Translations under genes and position numbers: made by a program
The notes under the pieces: generated by a model
What the model saw: the letters and a program-made list of their open reading frames with translations, nothing else
Database searches by the model: none
Told to the model about the DNA's origin: nothing
Assembly (NCBI GenBank): GCA_004026145.2
Contig: CP034975.1
Coordinates: forward strand, 18,510,191 to 18,574,190
From: Takifugu bimaculatus
Lineage: Eukaryota > Chordata > Actinopteri > Tetraodontiformes > Tetraodontidae
DNA length: 64,000 bases
Reading direction: 5' to 3'
Part shown: positions 51,101-64,000 of the stretch, in pieces
Numbering within the stretch: the stretch's first letter is position 1
Layout: each line of letters opens with the position of its first letter

Positions 51101-54034
51101 TTGTGCAGCCGGCTGAGGGGACTTCTTGGCCACCACCTGATTCACATTTAATTGAATTGTGGCCGTGAGCACTACTGTGCCATCCGGGGCCCCAGGTAAT
51201 TCACACGCCACAAAAGCGCTGTTTTACTCCGCTTTTCACATGATGTCTGGGACCCAAATGTCGTGAGTGAAAAAGTCCAATCTGCTGGAGAAGGGTGGGG
51301 AGATTACAGGGAGTTTTAGAATGAAGAAAGGAAAAATAGTGTAAGAGGTTTTATGTAGCCAAGGCAATGTAGGCAAGGGAGTCAGTGAGTCTGCAGCACG
51401 TGGATAAAGACCACAAAGCTGTTGGTTTCAGATGTCTTTCCCTCTCTTTCTTCTTCTCTCCTCAGAGCTTAGGAGCTGGGATCGATTTGAGGGGAGATTT
51501 CCTTGGCCTAGAACAGGCAGATTGACATTTTTAGAGTAAGCTGAAATTCTGTCGCTCCTGTCGACTCTTTCGAAATGAAGTTGCAACACTTGTTATTATG
51601 GGTGCCAAACAGCATCTTGATCTCTGTACAGGAGCATTGTTTTACCTCATGTGACCAATGTGGAACTATCCACAGAAGCTGTGTGAGAGCAAAAAATAAT
51701 GCCGTGACTTTTCCTGTGTTTAGCTTCATCTTTCGTTAGAATTTATATTTGTTTTTTCTCTGGGAGCGTTTGTACATGGAAACAGTGTGCCCTTTTTCAA
51801 CCCGGTCTGTCCTTTGCACAGTCTAGATCCAGTAGAAATGTGATATCTTCTTTCATAGCCCCTCTGACCGGTATTGCTAAAAAGATGCCAGCCAGGATGA
51901 AGTGAGAAACCTTGGACATCTTCTGTCACGCTTTTTACCCTGTTTTTACTCAGATTTTAATTATAATGGCTCAGGGGAATCGTGACTTTATTAAGAATTA
52001 TAATTTTATTATCTAAAGCTTGTGAAACTGGCACAGCGCTGGGAAAAAATGCAGTAACAGTAGGTCAGCTTTCATTTCAATTTCTTTCTCCTCACATTCG
52101 GCTTTTCACAACGGAAAATAGTGTTAATTTCACTTGCTCCCAATGAAATTCCTCATAATTATTCCCATTTATCGACTTCTCTTTTATGATTGTTCCTGCT
52201 CTCCTCGTCTCTCGCTACGACTAAGTTAGCAGGTTTGGGGTTTCATGCTTCACTTCAGTTTCTGTTTAATCCTCCCATCCCATCATAATTTAAAGCCAGT
52301 CTGAAGCATGGGTTGGGAAGCGGCCCTGGCAGTTGATGTGGAACACATGCCTTTAACGATTCACACTGTGTGCGGTAGGTCGCCTGTGGCTGCGGGGATC
52401 CTCTCCGTCTAGCATTTTAGTTCTACGTGTTCTTTCAGTGTTGTTTTCCCCTCTGCTGCAAAAAGTTAAAATGTGACATTTGTGAACAGATACAATTGCG
52501 CTTCTTCATAGTGACTCAAGCCTTTTCTTTTAGTTGGATACTCTTGCACACTGACTTACAATTTCTGCTCTTGTTTACTTTATCTGAGCCACTTTTGAGT
52601 TACGGCTGCATAATCAGCGTCATGCTCCGCTTTTGCTGCTTTTGAACTCATGCACTTGTTTTAACTGGTCCCAAACTCATTATCTTCAGAATTTCTTCCA
52701 CACAGCACATCACCTCTGACCTCGAAAGCCTTCACTGGCTCCCTCTTTGAGTTTAAAATCTTCCGATCCACCCCACCTTCCCATCTGTTCCACCTTCCAG
52801 ACTGACTTAACCCACATACATTTTTATATTCCAGTTTTATTGTGAAGAGCTTCTGTCAGACTTTATTTTTATTTGAGTATGTTGATTTTATTCGTTGGAT
52901 TATATTTACCAAACTGTGGCATTTTAATAAAGGGAAATGCATGAGGTCATGCTCGTAAGTACAGACACCTGATAATGACAATATTAACTTCACTATTACT
53001 CCTCACTCTGAGAGTCACCAAGGTCTAATCAGGCATTTGAGTTCTTCTAAATCTAACATACCATCTATGCTTGAGGATGGTCACGGTCCCAATCAGCGAT
53101 ATTCCCTCTTATCCAAGCTCAATTTGATGACGTCAAGGTTTTCCTGCGTTTAATGTGGAGTCGCTCAGTTTAAATAAAGCACTTTGTCACGACTTGACAA
53201 AATGTCCCTTTTGTATTAATCTGTTTTGGATTTCAATTGAACTTTCTTACAAAACTTGCTTTGTAAAGTACAGTTCTGGTAAATTCGGCCAGCGTGAGTG
53301 AATGCCGGAAGGTTGTCTGTGTGTGTTCTAAAATTGATGAAGGGACCTCCTTGGATGGCTTCAAAACCTTCTCCTGATACTGTACGCAGAAAACCCCATT
53401 CAGTCCTGGCGAGAGGGAGTAGCTCACAATACTGAGTAGTCTGCAGTTCCTCCTTGGGGCGCCTCCTGACAGGAACTTGGCAGCAGCGAAACATAAACAA
53501 ATTCCCTGTGGTGGGCTGGCAGGCTGGGCGGTGCGGTTCCCCCTGCTACCATACATGCACAGCTCGGCTCTGAAACCGTACACTGTAAGAAATAGATCTT
53601 AAAGGGGCAGGTGCTGCCTGCACCCCAGAAAGGAGCTCGGGCCTACTTCAGTCTGCGTCTATAGTGCGCTCTCCTTGTGGTCACAGCTGCCTATGCTATG
53701 TTTGCTTTCCACTGCTCAGTTCCAGAGCTACATTTATATATGGAATTCTGCTCTTCCAGGAGGTTTCCAACAATGGCCTTTGTAGGGAATTTGGTCATGC
53801 TGAAATGCTTAATGCTAGGTTGGCAAAAAAACCTGTAGAGCTTATGATGTCATGAGGTAGGTTGTAAAAATAAGAGATCTTCCTGTTGAGTTTGGAAGAT
53901 ATAGAGGGTGCACTGGTGCTGGTAGTCATACGGCACATCCACGTGTTTACTCTCACAGTATTCCCAAAATATACTCAAACAAAAAAAAGAGAAGAGTGAG
54001 TCAGATGAGACCCCTGTACTAGGTAGATTAAATG

Positions 54035-54085
54035 TGTGTGCGTGTGTGTGTGTGAGAGAGAGAGAAAGAGAGAGAGAGCAAGAGA
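54035..54085 (+). repeat. Mixed TG and GA simple repeat
   Basis: A TG run (about 54035-54052) passes into an imperfect GA run (54053-54085). Confidence 0.85.
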
Positions 54086-54155
54086 GACAGTGAAGGTAAA
54101 ATCCTCCTGTCACAATATGATGAGGATGACATCTCCCGATACCATTCATCATGAA

Positions 54156-54185
54156 TGTGTGTCTGTGTGTGTGTGTGTGTGTGTA
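54156..54185 (+). repeat. (TG)n microsatellite
   Basis: About 30 bases of TG repeat with one C interruption, about 70 bases after the mixed TG/GA repeat. Confidence 0.85.
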
Positions 54186-57100
54186 TGCATAGATGATGGT
54201 TTCTCTTCAATGAACTATCTTCAGCTCTGCTTATGTCATCCGCGTCTGCGCTCATGGGGAGTAAAACCTCCCACCACTGAAGTAAAGAAGACGGCACCGA
54301 GGGCCCAGAAATATCCACCGTCCACACCTCCTGTCACAGGTCCCAGTAGACACATCTCTGTAATGGCCCTTTATCGATCCCGAGGCCTCCTTGTCCACAC
54401 TCAATGCACATCGATTGCTACCTTGCAAAGAGTCTCAGAGGCCTACTTCATTTCCTGCGGTTTGCTGTGGAGGTAGTTTGTGTTATTTGTATACCAGAGC
54501 AACAAATCCTTTGCTTGTATCTAACGTCAGCGGCCTTTACAGCTGTGACCAGATTCCTAAAGGTCTAGCTGGAAATCTTGAGTTGAGCTGAAAGCCTCCG
54601 TCACATTAACCCCCACCGAAGGCCTCCGCCTTAAAACGCTGCAGCATTTTCAACAACATAAAATGACTCAACGATACTCTCAGCAGTCTCCCACAACACA
54701 GACGGGACAGAAGAAGAAGAAGAAGAAAAGACCCCCCTCGCCTGAAATGCCTGATTAATCAGTCAAGCCACATGAAAACTTTGCTTGTTATTGTTGCTGC
54801 TTGATTTATTAACGTCCCGGATCTGGGTCAGTCCCCCTTCTCTCGCACTCTTCTTTCTACCTTTCCCCCCCCTTTCCTCTGTCTTTCTTTCTACCTAAAT
54901 AAGGACCAACCCCCCACGACTCTTCCCTTTGTCTCTCATCTGGTTTTCTGTTTTTGTTAAAGGACAGTTGATTAATGGTGCCACAGACAAAGCCCACAGT
55001 CTGCTCTCAGCCCGGGCTCAGATAGGGCTCCACTCTAGGTAAACTAAAACACATGTGCTCCGGACGGAGGCTGGGAACCCCCGAGGAGAAAGACAGAGAA
55101 AGAAATAAGAAATAAGTTACCAGCAGTAGTCATTGATATATTAAATGCTGTGATATATGGCCCTTCCTGCAATGGGCAACAAAGGAAAGCTTTGAAAAAG
55201 ACTAATGTACAGCCCTAAAGTCAGCGCATGGCCTTTCACACTATTTCTGTGTAATTCACATTTATTTGCGAACCTGCTAACTGGTTTGCTATTTCTATTC
55301 AGGTACATCATATGTTTGTAACTATATATTCTTGTTTTGTAGCTGGTGCAGCTGTATAGTTTCTATAGTGGGAGTTTTACATACATTAGTGAGCTAGACT
55401 GACTCTGCAATTAAATGCTGCGCTGGCTTTATGAATAGTTTCAGGATTTGTGGACACGCTGGTAGCAGCATATTATATTGCAGTCAGCCAAACTTCTCAG
55501 TAGTTTTAGGTGACACCATGCATGTAAGTTCTAATTAGAGTAATATTCAGCAATATAGGGGAGTGAGCACAGTTTGTGTTTTAAATGAATGCATTTATGT
55601 GCTCAGCAAATGAAACATCCATTCTGGGATAGCTAGGAAGGCAGCCGGTTGCATTTGAACAGACGCGTTCATTTCCTGTTGGCAGTTGTGACACAAGTTG
55701 ATCAAATTTAAGAGGCTGGCTTTATTTTATTTTATTTTTTATAACGCAGCACAAATAGAAAATCTATTTGAGTCAATCGTCTATGGATATCTTACTTTTT
55801 TCCTTTCACCAGAAGAGACCGTATTCATTATTTTCTTCCATGTCGGTCCACGCATGAGCGCAAATCGCGATTATGAAGCTGACCGATCAGCACACGCGTG
55901 CACGTGGTTCATATTTAAGCCAGATTTCCAAAATGCCAATCGATTTCAACCAAACTGCACATTTTTAATCACCTGGGAATTCCAGGGTGCTCCAGCATCT
56001 CTGTGTTTGTCTTTCAGGGCTGAGTTTTGCCCGTGTCGTGTGCCATTCCACATGCTTATGGATCTTTATGCTGCAAAGAGACATTTCAACACCTGAGGAA
56101 CATTTGTCGCCTGTAGGCAGGAATGAACCTTGTCCCACTGAGGACCATGTAGAAGGGAATTGCCTTATTGAATCTTATTGAGGGACACACTGCTGTGACT
56201 GCACCTCCAGCTTTATTGTCAATTATCTCCATAATGGCATTGTTTGCCAATAATGTCATACTTTATGGTTGCACATTCTGTTTTTTATATTTGTGTGTCT
56301 TGCCATGGCCTCATTTGCTGTGCTTCCTGCCTAAGGTTAACATTCCTCCTCAAGAGTTATTACACAGATGTGTATTGGTTAATAACAATTATGCGTTCAG
56401 CTATCGTGTGTTAGGGCACTATTTATACAACTAAAAGCCTATACATACAGACCATGAATGTGACTATAAACATGATGGTGTTTTTCTTCTTAATTTTACA
56501 CATTATTTTATTATTGTCTGCAAACACGTTATGAGATGTTGCTAAACTGATGAGTATTCATATCTTTGTCCCTTCAAGCAATATAATACAATCTAGAAAA
56601 TAAAATAAAAGCACAACATACGCTCGCATCACAATAGTGTAAGTGTTCATTCATATGAGATGAACAACGGTGATGCATTTGTTCAGAAGAGAACTAGATA
56701 GATATTATTTATGATTGAGCCTGTTGTGGTGGCTGTGAGGTGCTCTTCCCACGGTTTTGTTAATAATTACATATGTATTTCAGTTTAAGATAAAGTTTTT
56801 GCCCTCTGTCTGGTTGAGAATTGTTGTGGAGGCAGAAACATTGGAGGACTAGTCTGTGGTCAACGAGGTCACCAGCAGAGGAAAGACGGAGCGGTTCAGG
56901 AGGGTCTGTTGCACTCAGCCACAACAGTATGCGTCTGCCTGCGTTCTGTGTCTCCCGGCTCCCACAGAGATAATCCCCAAGCCTTCCTCTGGGTCTATGA
57001 GGGATTAGCGGTGGCATGTGGACCGCTCAAAGAAGAGGCAGACAGCGAGCAGAAAAGTAGCGACTGTAGCTTTGGAGCAGCACCGCTTTATTAGCAAAGT

Positions 57101-57959
57101 AATAATGGTTTTCCCCTCCCAGTCTCCTCTGGGTTCTTAGGGGAAAGTCAAGCACAGAAACATTGGAATTGCCACAGGTGTCTAGTACAGAAATAGTGTT
57201 GCCATCCCTGAACAGAGCGCGGTCAGAGCTGGGACGTATATGTGCAGCGCAGGGTTTCCTGACAACTGAAAGATGTCCTTGGTGCACATATGACGTGATG
57301 CTCGCTGACACCGTAACCTGCTGTGGAGATCAGTAGCCCAAACACGCGGTGGTTTGCTGTGATGAGTGTGCAGCGTGCAGCTTATCTTCACTTCATTAAA
57401 CAAGCACCTGTTAATAATTCATGGCCGGCTTTCCCCAGATGCAAAAGCGAAAGCTCAGCTGTGCCTGTCCGTCCGTATTCCCCGTCTCTAGATATTTAGG
57501 CCTTTTCCCATTTCAGACTAGCAGTTATTCACGCGTTTCCCCCGACTCTCCAGCCTGCAGTGTGCACCTGCCTGGACGAGCGGATGAGGCTGCAGTTCCA
57601 GAGGACACAGTTTCGACGTACCCTTGCTCGTAATCTTGATTTCTCATTCCATTGTTACTCAGACACGATGTGTTCTCTTTGTGCTTATTCTCTCCATTCA
57701 TCCCCAGGGAGTGTCAGCTCTCATCTTTTCTTTGAGCGGTATGGCCCGTGTGTGTTTTTTTCTCTCTGCTCGTTGTCTCTTATTGCACATCGGTGTCAGA
57801 TTTAGTTGTGTATGCAGCCCATGCGTTTGATCCTGGCTGGCCTCCTCTGTTGTGTACATTGCATAACCACTCACAGCTAAACCCAGAAATGTATCTCTCT
57901 CACACTCTCCACACACAACACACACGCAGTTGCCTTTGTTTTTGGCAGTGACCCACACT

Positions 57960-57971
57960 CCCCCCCCCCCC
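57960..57971 (+). repeat. Poly(C) tract, 12 C
   Basis: A run of 12 cytosines following a CA-rich stretch. Confidence 0.85.
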
Positions 57972-58190
57972 ACTTCTACATTATTTCCCTAAACCGATGC
58001 CAACCTTGAAAGTTTTTCTCATAGCATCTCTTTGTGTATTTCCTTTCCCGTGCACCCATCTTCCTCCTCCTTTTCTGTGCTTTTCTTTTTATCTTCCCTT
58101 TCTACTCATCCCCCTCTCCCCGTCTCCTGCTCTCAACACTCCCAGTGGTCTTATTAGATGTGAAGGAGGCTTGCCTGACTGGTATGTCCC

Positions 58191-58214
58191 TGTGTGTGTG
58201 TGTGTGTGTGTGTG
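58191..58214 (+). repeat. (TG)n microsatellite
   Basis: About 24 bases of perfect TG repeat. Confidence 0.9.
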
Positions 58215-58723
58215 TTCTCTTAGGCTAGATGTCAGTTGACTGAGCGTGCCACTTGCACCAGCATTATTACCACCAAGCTGTCACTACCAGTATATAAAGT
58301 AACCTGGTGTTGCTGAGCTGTAGGTCCGGTCTCGCCAGCATCAGCTATCACTGCTGAGCCTTGTCTGGACCAGTAGATGAGGTCTTTAAATGAGATGATA
58401 CAAGCTGTGTTATTGCTTCAAACCCTTTTATGCTGTGGAATAATGGTGGGTTTTAATGACTGGCATCTGAGTTTGGGGGTGTTTTTTTTTATACCTACTG
58501 TCCTGAATTTGGCTGGCTTCTTTACTGCGCAAGTGTGACAGGTCCTGAAATAGTCCTTGGGATTCTTATAGCATAAGGTATATTATTAGGCACACTGAAA
58601 CATCAAATCTATAGATTTTTGTAGCTGCTTTAAGCTAGACAGGGATTTAAATTGCAACAAACCATGACATTAAATTTTATTGAGCTAATTTAATGCTTTT
58701 GGGGTCATACGTGAAACATGCAG

Positions 58724-58752
<29 letters not shown>
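58724..58752 (+). repeat. (CA)n microsatellite
   Basis: About 29 bases of perfect CA repeat. Confidence 0.9.
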
Positions 58753-58755
<3 letters not shown>

Positions 58756-59917
58756 TGGCTCTAATTTTTCCTGCACATTCAGCTCCTGACACACAACCCA
58801 CATACCAAACATCTATCTCCTCTCTTGAATGACAACCCACCTATGTGGTCCAACCTGTGGGATGCCTGATGCCCCTCTGCCTTCATTCTCCTGAGTGAGT
58901 GACTGATTATTAGTGTGTGTGTGTGTGCGTGTGCGTGTGTGTCTTGTTATGTTTTGTTAGTGTCTGGTTACAGGGATGGAGCCATGTGCAGGAATGGGCC
59001 CCTCCACTTCCTCGCTGGCAGGCCTGACCTCAGCAGGTCAATGTCCATTACCACATGAAAACTAAATGTCAAGCAGCCCCCCCACTACAGCCATTTGTCT
59101 TTCTCTGTGGGTCACAGTCTGCCTGGACACTTGCACTCCAACACAACCTGCTATTATCTGAGCACGCACCAATATACTCTGCAGGAAGGAAGTGAGACTG
59201 GCACAAATTTAGGAAGTGACACAAATGGAAGTGAAGTTGAGAGGAACCCATTTGTTCCAATACCTTTGAAATGATCGGTGGTGTGACTGGACACAGCTGT
59301 TGAACGGTTGTTTATATTTGTCTTATCTCTGCGTCGACTGACTAACCTTTGGTACATGTGTCAGCCACATAGTCAATGGGCACACACACACACAAACATA
59401 CACATGCACACACAGTCTCTCTGTATTTCAGGGATTCTTTTTAGTTGATCAGTTCAGTCGGCTTTGGCTACTTGGTTCTTTCATTTCTTTGATATTTGAG
59501 AACTGTAGGAGTTCCCAAAAGAAGAACCACCCTCATCATTAGCTTGTAGCTATCTTTTTCTTCTTTAAAAAAGACTGCTAACTGTCTCCCCGTTCTCAAC
59601 ATGTCCTCTCCACAACTTCATGTGTTGCCATGTGTGAAACAAGCTCCTTTGTACTGTATATGGTGACATTCTCCAACGGTCCTTATCAGACCTCCAGCCT
59701 CCTCCCATTTCCATAGATAACAATAGCTGCAGCACACACACACGCATAGACATGCATATATAAACACACAACTTGTTTACAGGAAGCTGTCAGCCATGCG
59801 TCCTTAAGATAAATAAACAGGATAGCATCCCTGTTTTAACGGTGTGCTGAATATTGATGGAAAGATTGAAAGCATTCTCTTGGGCCTTTCCAACCTGAAG
59901 TATTGCTCTCAGGCAAT

Positions 59918-59933
59918 CCCCCCCCCCCCCCCC
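59918..59933 (+). repeat. Poly(C) tract, 16 C
   Basis: An uninterrupted run of 16 cytosines on the plus strand. Confidence 0.9.
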
Positions 59934-60936
59934 TCGTTGCCCTTCATTTTTATCCCATCCCTTTCAGCTTCCTTTTATTTATTGTAGACAGTAGCTTGTG
60001 TGGAGATTTTATAGACGCGGAAAATGCCATAAACACATTTATCAAGCCAGGCTGTCAATAGGGAAAACATTGGGAGCATAAATGAGAAGAATGTGGTTAT
60101 AAATACAGAGAGAAAAGCAAAACAATGCAAACTGGGTTCCTGGGGACTGGTGGGGGTGGGGTGGTGTTGTAAAGTGCCAACAAGGAACAGGTTGCTTTTG
60201 ACTCGGTAGAAACATGCAGGGTGGTGCGGACTCTCGGATACCACAAACAACAATGGCTGCATTAGCAGTCTGCCCGTGCAGCATGGAATACGCCACGTCC
60301 CCCCCCACCCCGATTTGATAAATGTTTCATTGTTTATGCCGTCTGGCTTTCTTTGCTGTCCCTCCACTCGCATCCTCTCTATCCTGCAGTGTGTTCAGAG
60401 ACCAGCAATGCTCCCACACAAAGTGTTTTTCTCAGTGCCATTCAAGCGTTTGATGTTTGTCTCACTTGTTCGTCAGCCTCCCCCGGCTCGGATCACAGGC
60501 AGCGTTTATTCATTTGCAGTTTTGGGCCCTAAGCTGAGGGACCCCTACTAGCGAGTCCTCCACGTGCCTTTCACTTTTCCAATGCTTTTGAAGCATCATA
60601 CTGTACCGTGACCTCTTTTGACTATTAGCGATTGACCTAGTTTCTAAATCTAAAGTTAGCCTCACTCAAGGCAAAAATAAGTTGATCGTCTCGCTTGCGA
60701 GGGCGATTCAAATCTGTGCTCTACAAAGATGCGGGGTTAATTGATGCACGCCAGCGTCTCTGTCCCCACTGCTGCCTTTTTTTTGCCTGGTCTTCTTGTT
60801 TAAGCTGCCATTGAACCCCATTATCTGATTAGCCGTGCAAGGGGTTAGGACGCATTTTGTGCGTAAGCGAGAGTCTCACAGAGATGAAGAGCTCTCTCCT
60901 TACCTAAGGGGAAAAAGCCTCAAATGTACTGTAGAG

Positions 60937-60951
60937 CCCCCCCCCCCCCCC
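60937..60951 (+). repeat. Poly(C) tract, 15 C
   Basis: An uninterrupted run of 15 cytosines on the plus strand. Confidence 0.9.
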
Positions 60952-63339
60952 AGTCCCACTCTGCTTCTCCCACCATCCCCCCACTGCTGATAAATGTGTT
61001 TTTCTTAAAAGAAGAGGTGGTCGGTGGAGAGGAGTCTTTAATGTAGCTTTTTTTTTTTTCCATTTGTGTGTAGTTTGCTAATGCGGCGCAGGGCCATGCT
61101 GGGGGGCTAGACCCAGGCAGACTCAGAGCCGGGCCTGCAACCTCGACCCCAGCATCATTTGTTTGGACGAGGGCCGTCAGCGCCTGTCGCGCGGCCCATG
61201 ATGAAGTGTCAGTTGGTAATTGTCCCCGCGAAGCATCCACATCTCAGGGGTGAAGGAGGGAGGGAGGATGTGGGAGGCAGGGAGCTGACAGGGAGAGAAA
61301 TGATGCCCTGGATTCCTCCCTCTCTCACTCTGTCTCTCATTCAATCCATATTTCTCTCTGTTTTCCCCTCTTGTTTTGCTACAGCTGCAGTGGCTACCAG
61401 GTTGTAGCTCAGTCCCAGTAGTATTGCTCTCCTGTGTACATGCGTGTAGTTTGTACTTTGAAATTACGGCAAAAATGGTCATTTACTGCTTCTGTTGTGG
61501 TGGATGATCTCATATCAAGCAAGTTGGACCTTCCATCACATCTAAATAAATCTGAGAAACACACAAGAGATGGAAGAGTTGTCTTGATTTTTTTTTCTTT
61601 TGACTTGTTTTTACAATTTTTGTGCCCTTGAAGGATTTTTGGTCATTTAAAAAAAAAAAACCATCCCAGCTGTAAATGAGCCTTGGTCTTTTTTGGTAAT
61701 TATAACAGGCATAGGTCTTATATTGATCCAGCAAGGTGTCCACGTAATAAAAAGCCTTTACGGGACACACATATGCTATTTATACAGCAATATATAAGGT
61801 GTGCTTGAGCACTGAGGGCCCTAATGCACATCACCTATTCGCCCAGTACACTTAAGGTATGAAATCCCAGCCCGGTATACTGGAATCAGCTCTGTGATAG
61901 AAGAGTGGGGGTCACTTTTGCTTTCTATATGATAATTCCACAGTGTTGAAAACTGAAATGTAGGAAAAACTATGAAAAGACAGTGAGGGCTCAGGGTTTG
62001 TCTGAAGAATATGGGGATAAAAATATAAATATATTTAGACACGTATATTGTAGCAGCATGTTAGGAGCTGTTATTGAGACATGATGTTCCTTGAGACAGC
62101 CCGGGGACAGCAGGCATAGAGGACGGTCTCCTCCGCTCCTTATCTGTCTGTCTGCGTGTCTGTTGGCTGCAGGTGGAACAGGCTGCCTCATCTGTTGTTT
62201 CAGTGAAACAGCGTCTCCTCTCTATTTAATTGTTGTGCAGGCCTGGAGCAGTAAGGCTTCTGCAGCAACACACACACACTTGGACACACACGGACACCCT
62301 CCCACACTGAAAGAGGTGAGTGAAAGCACAACCTGCCAAATTATGCCCCAGTCTGCGAGGTGATGAATTTGGTTTGTGATTAGTTAGTAGAGAGGGCAGA
62401 CACAGTGCTTAGACCTTTTAATGGGATATCATTTGGAAGATAACTGCTATGTCATATCAGTCTTGACAATTCACTCTAATCGGTCTCGGGTGGACGGCGT
62501 TTTGTTCGCAGACAAGAGAGGCTTGAGGAGAGCGGATTAACCCGAGCGGGGCTAAAACACGGGGGTGACTCTCAAACCCATCAGCAGGTTTTGGGGTAGG
62601 TTCAGAAACCCATCCACGCAAAGTCACTTCCTCTTCCTCGCGCAGATACCACGAGGGAATCATTCCAAGTCTTCTCTGCTCCTCATTACCACAGATGAGA
62701 TGCTCGGTTTGATTAACACTTCTCTTTCATCCTCTTCATTAGCAGAGAAAAGCCTCTGCAGTCGCCGTGGCTCGTGAAAGGAGGGCATGAATTAGAATCC
62801 ACTTATTCCACAGACTAGCCGCTAATTCAATACAATGGCGGTTAATGGTGGAGGGTAATAAGAAACACAGTTTGTAATTGTTTCTTCGGAAGGTACGGGG
62901 CACACCAGCAGCTGTTTCTGAGCAGCAGACCGGGCCACTCAAAGAGAGTTGAATAAAATCCAGCGCCAGTATTGGAGGGTCTGTCCAGGTCCACTCACAA
63001 GCAATAAATGCACATAGACGAGCCAATTTCCTCTGGCGAAGCATCTTGTCGAGGAGCTGGGCCCCAGTCAATGAGAACCACCTGGTGCTGAGGGAAGTGA
63101 TTAAGGCTGGCACCACGGCGAGCAAAGGCCTGTTTTTTTTTAGGGCGGATCGAGACGGGGATGGGGGATCTAGTGGGGGAGGCTCACCCTAGTTTGCTTT
63201 GTTGGAGAAATATTGATGTAAGGTTTTTGCCAACGCAAGATCAGAAGCGCGTTGTTGTTCTGTTGGTGCTCAATTAGAGGGAATTATTTCGGTCACAGCA
63301 TGTGTTTTTGGTTTTGACACTGGCGATGATTGCTGAGCG

Positions 63340-63410
63340 GGCTGCAGCGCGGGACATGCCATAACAGTGGGGTTGTGGGTTCGGCTCCCACATGCTCTTC
63401 CTGTACGCGC
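63340..63410 (+). repeat. tRNA-derived SINE-like fragment
   Basis: GTGGG-TTCGGCT-CCCAC (63375-63391) is a perfect T-arm with a pol III B-box, and the preceding gttgtgggttc context is typical of the tRNA-related head of fish SINEs. The A-box region is degenerate and no SINE body is evident, so this is a short relic at best. Confidence 0.35.
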
Positions 63411-64000
63411 GAACCAGTCAGAATAGCTCAGGGAGCGGCTGGCGGGACGGGATGAATTCTTTCCCTACGTTAATTGAAACCCTAAAAAATGCTCCTGAAA
63501 TTCCGAGGGAATGGTGATAACACCTGTGGTGAGCTGCAGCAGGTTTCAGATCATCCATAGATGTCACAACTGCTGCAGTTCCTAACGCCTGCAATGGCTA
63601 CATCGTTATTATTATGCTTATTTATCACTCGTATTAAATAATACATGATGGTTTTCATAAGGTTCAACTCCCCAGAGCAAAAGCTGAGCCGCAGCAGCGT
63701 TCATCTAACAACTGGTTCACTCTGATGGTTTTTTTTTTTTTTTAAATGTATTTGACCTTTTAACTTAACCAGCCCCCTTAGTTCTTCTGCTGCTCTCTGA
63801 AAAGTCACGCTGGGATCGCCCTTCGTGTATGTGTGTATGCGTGTGTATAATGTCAGGTACATCTTTTTCTCTCTTTTCTATCCTGAACAGTTCCTCTATC
63901 TATTTTCATTGTCCTAGAGCCTCTCATAAATTATTTCCAGCCTGGTAATTTCGTTATGCTCATCGTTTTTTGCACAATAAAGTCTGTAGATCTGAGATGC

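Larger units (their letters stand above)
42246..64000. other. Gene-poor DNA, intergenic or a long first intron
   Basis: No coding exon was recognised on either strand over nearly 22 kb. If the CpG island at about 40 kb starts a plus-strand transcript, this is its first intron. It contains microsatellites, poly(C) tracts and several repeat-free blocks (48,570-48,930; 60,600-60,900; 61,080-61,230; 62,440-63,130) that look like non-coding elements under constraint. An AATAAA near 63,976 has no gene attached to it. Confidence 0.5.

Noticed and set aside
53850..53870. TGAGGTAGG start resembling a let-7 microRNA
   Set aside because: The match stops after the seed-like bases and there is no complementary arm to form a precursor hairpin.
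63105..63127. Possible RE1/NRSF site (GCACCACGG core)
   Set aside because: Only the left half matches the 21-base consensus; the right half does not.

Overview
This is vertebrate nuclear DNA, almost certainly from a ray-finned (teleost) fish and probably a percomorph-like genome. The evidence is a 34-exon topoisomerase II gene packed into under 9 kb by short GT-AG introns, many long (CA)n/(TG)n microsatellites and poly(C) tracts, a degraded L2-type LINE, and a dispersed teleost-type repeat fragment. Species cannot be named from the window.

Layout. (1) 736-9115, plus strand: top2a (DNA topoisomerase II alpha), complete from the second coding exon to the stop codon, with a poly(A) signal at 9294. 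Every exon boundary and phase joins into one open frame of 1,556 residues. The short first coding exon (about 10 residues by comparison with human numbering) is not visible. (2) 10481-11456: two decayed mobile elements, a small Tc1/mariner-like inverted-repeat element and a truncated L2/CR1-type LINE. (3) 11714-12557, plus strand: an intronless delta-group connexin, best matched to gjd3. As written, its frame is broken by one extra T in a five-T run in the fourth membrane segment, while the other frame continues with an intact-looking C-terminal tail. The top2a-gjd3 neighbourhood matches, from memory, the TOP2A-GJD3 order on human chromosome 17. (4) About 12.7-64 kb: more than 51 kb with no coding exon I can recognise on either strand. 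It holds microsatellites, poly(C) tracts, small repeat relics, CTCF-like motifs, and several high-complexity blocks that look like conserved non-coding elements. A CpG-dense block at about 39.64-40.18 kb is the only promoter-like island. It carries a plausible splice donor on each strand and may be the first, non-coding exon(s) of a regulatory or developmental gene lying mostly outside the window.

Function. top2a is the replicative/mitotic type IIA topoisomerase; gjd3 encodes a gap-junction subunit. They share no pathway, and their adjacency is inherited gene order. I found no operon-like system, CRISPR array or intact transposon. The items most worth checking are the connexin frameshift, the two-sided CpG island, and the candidate regulatory blocks in the gene desert.
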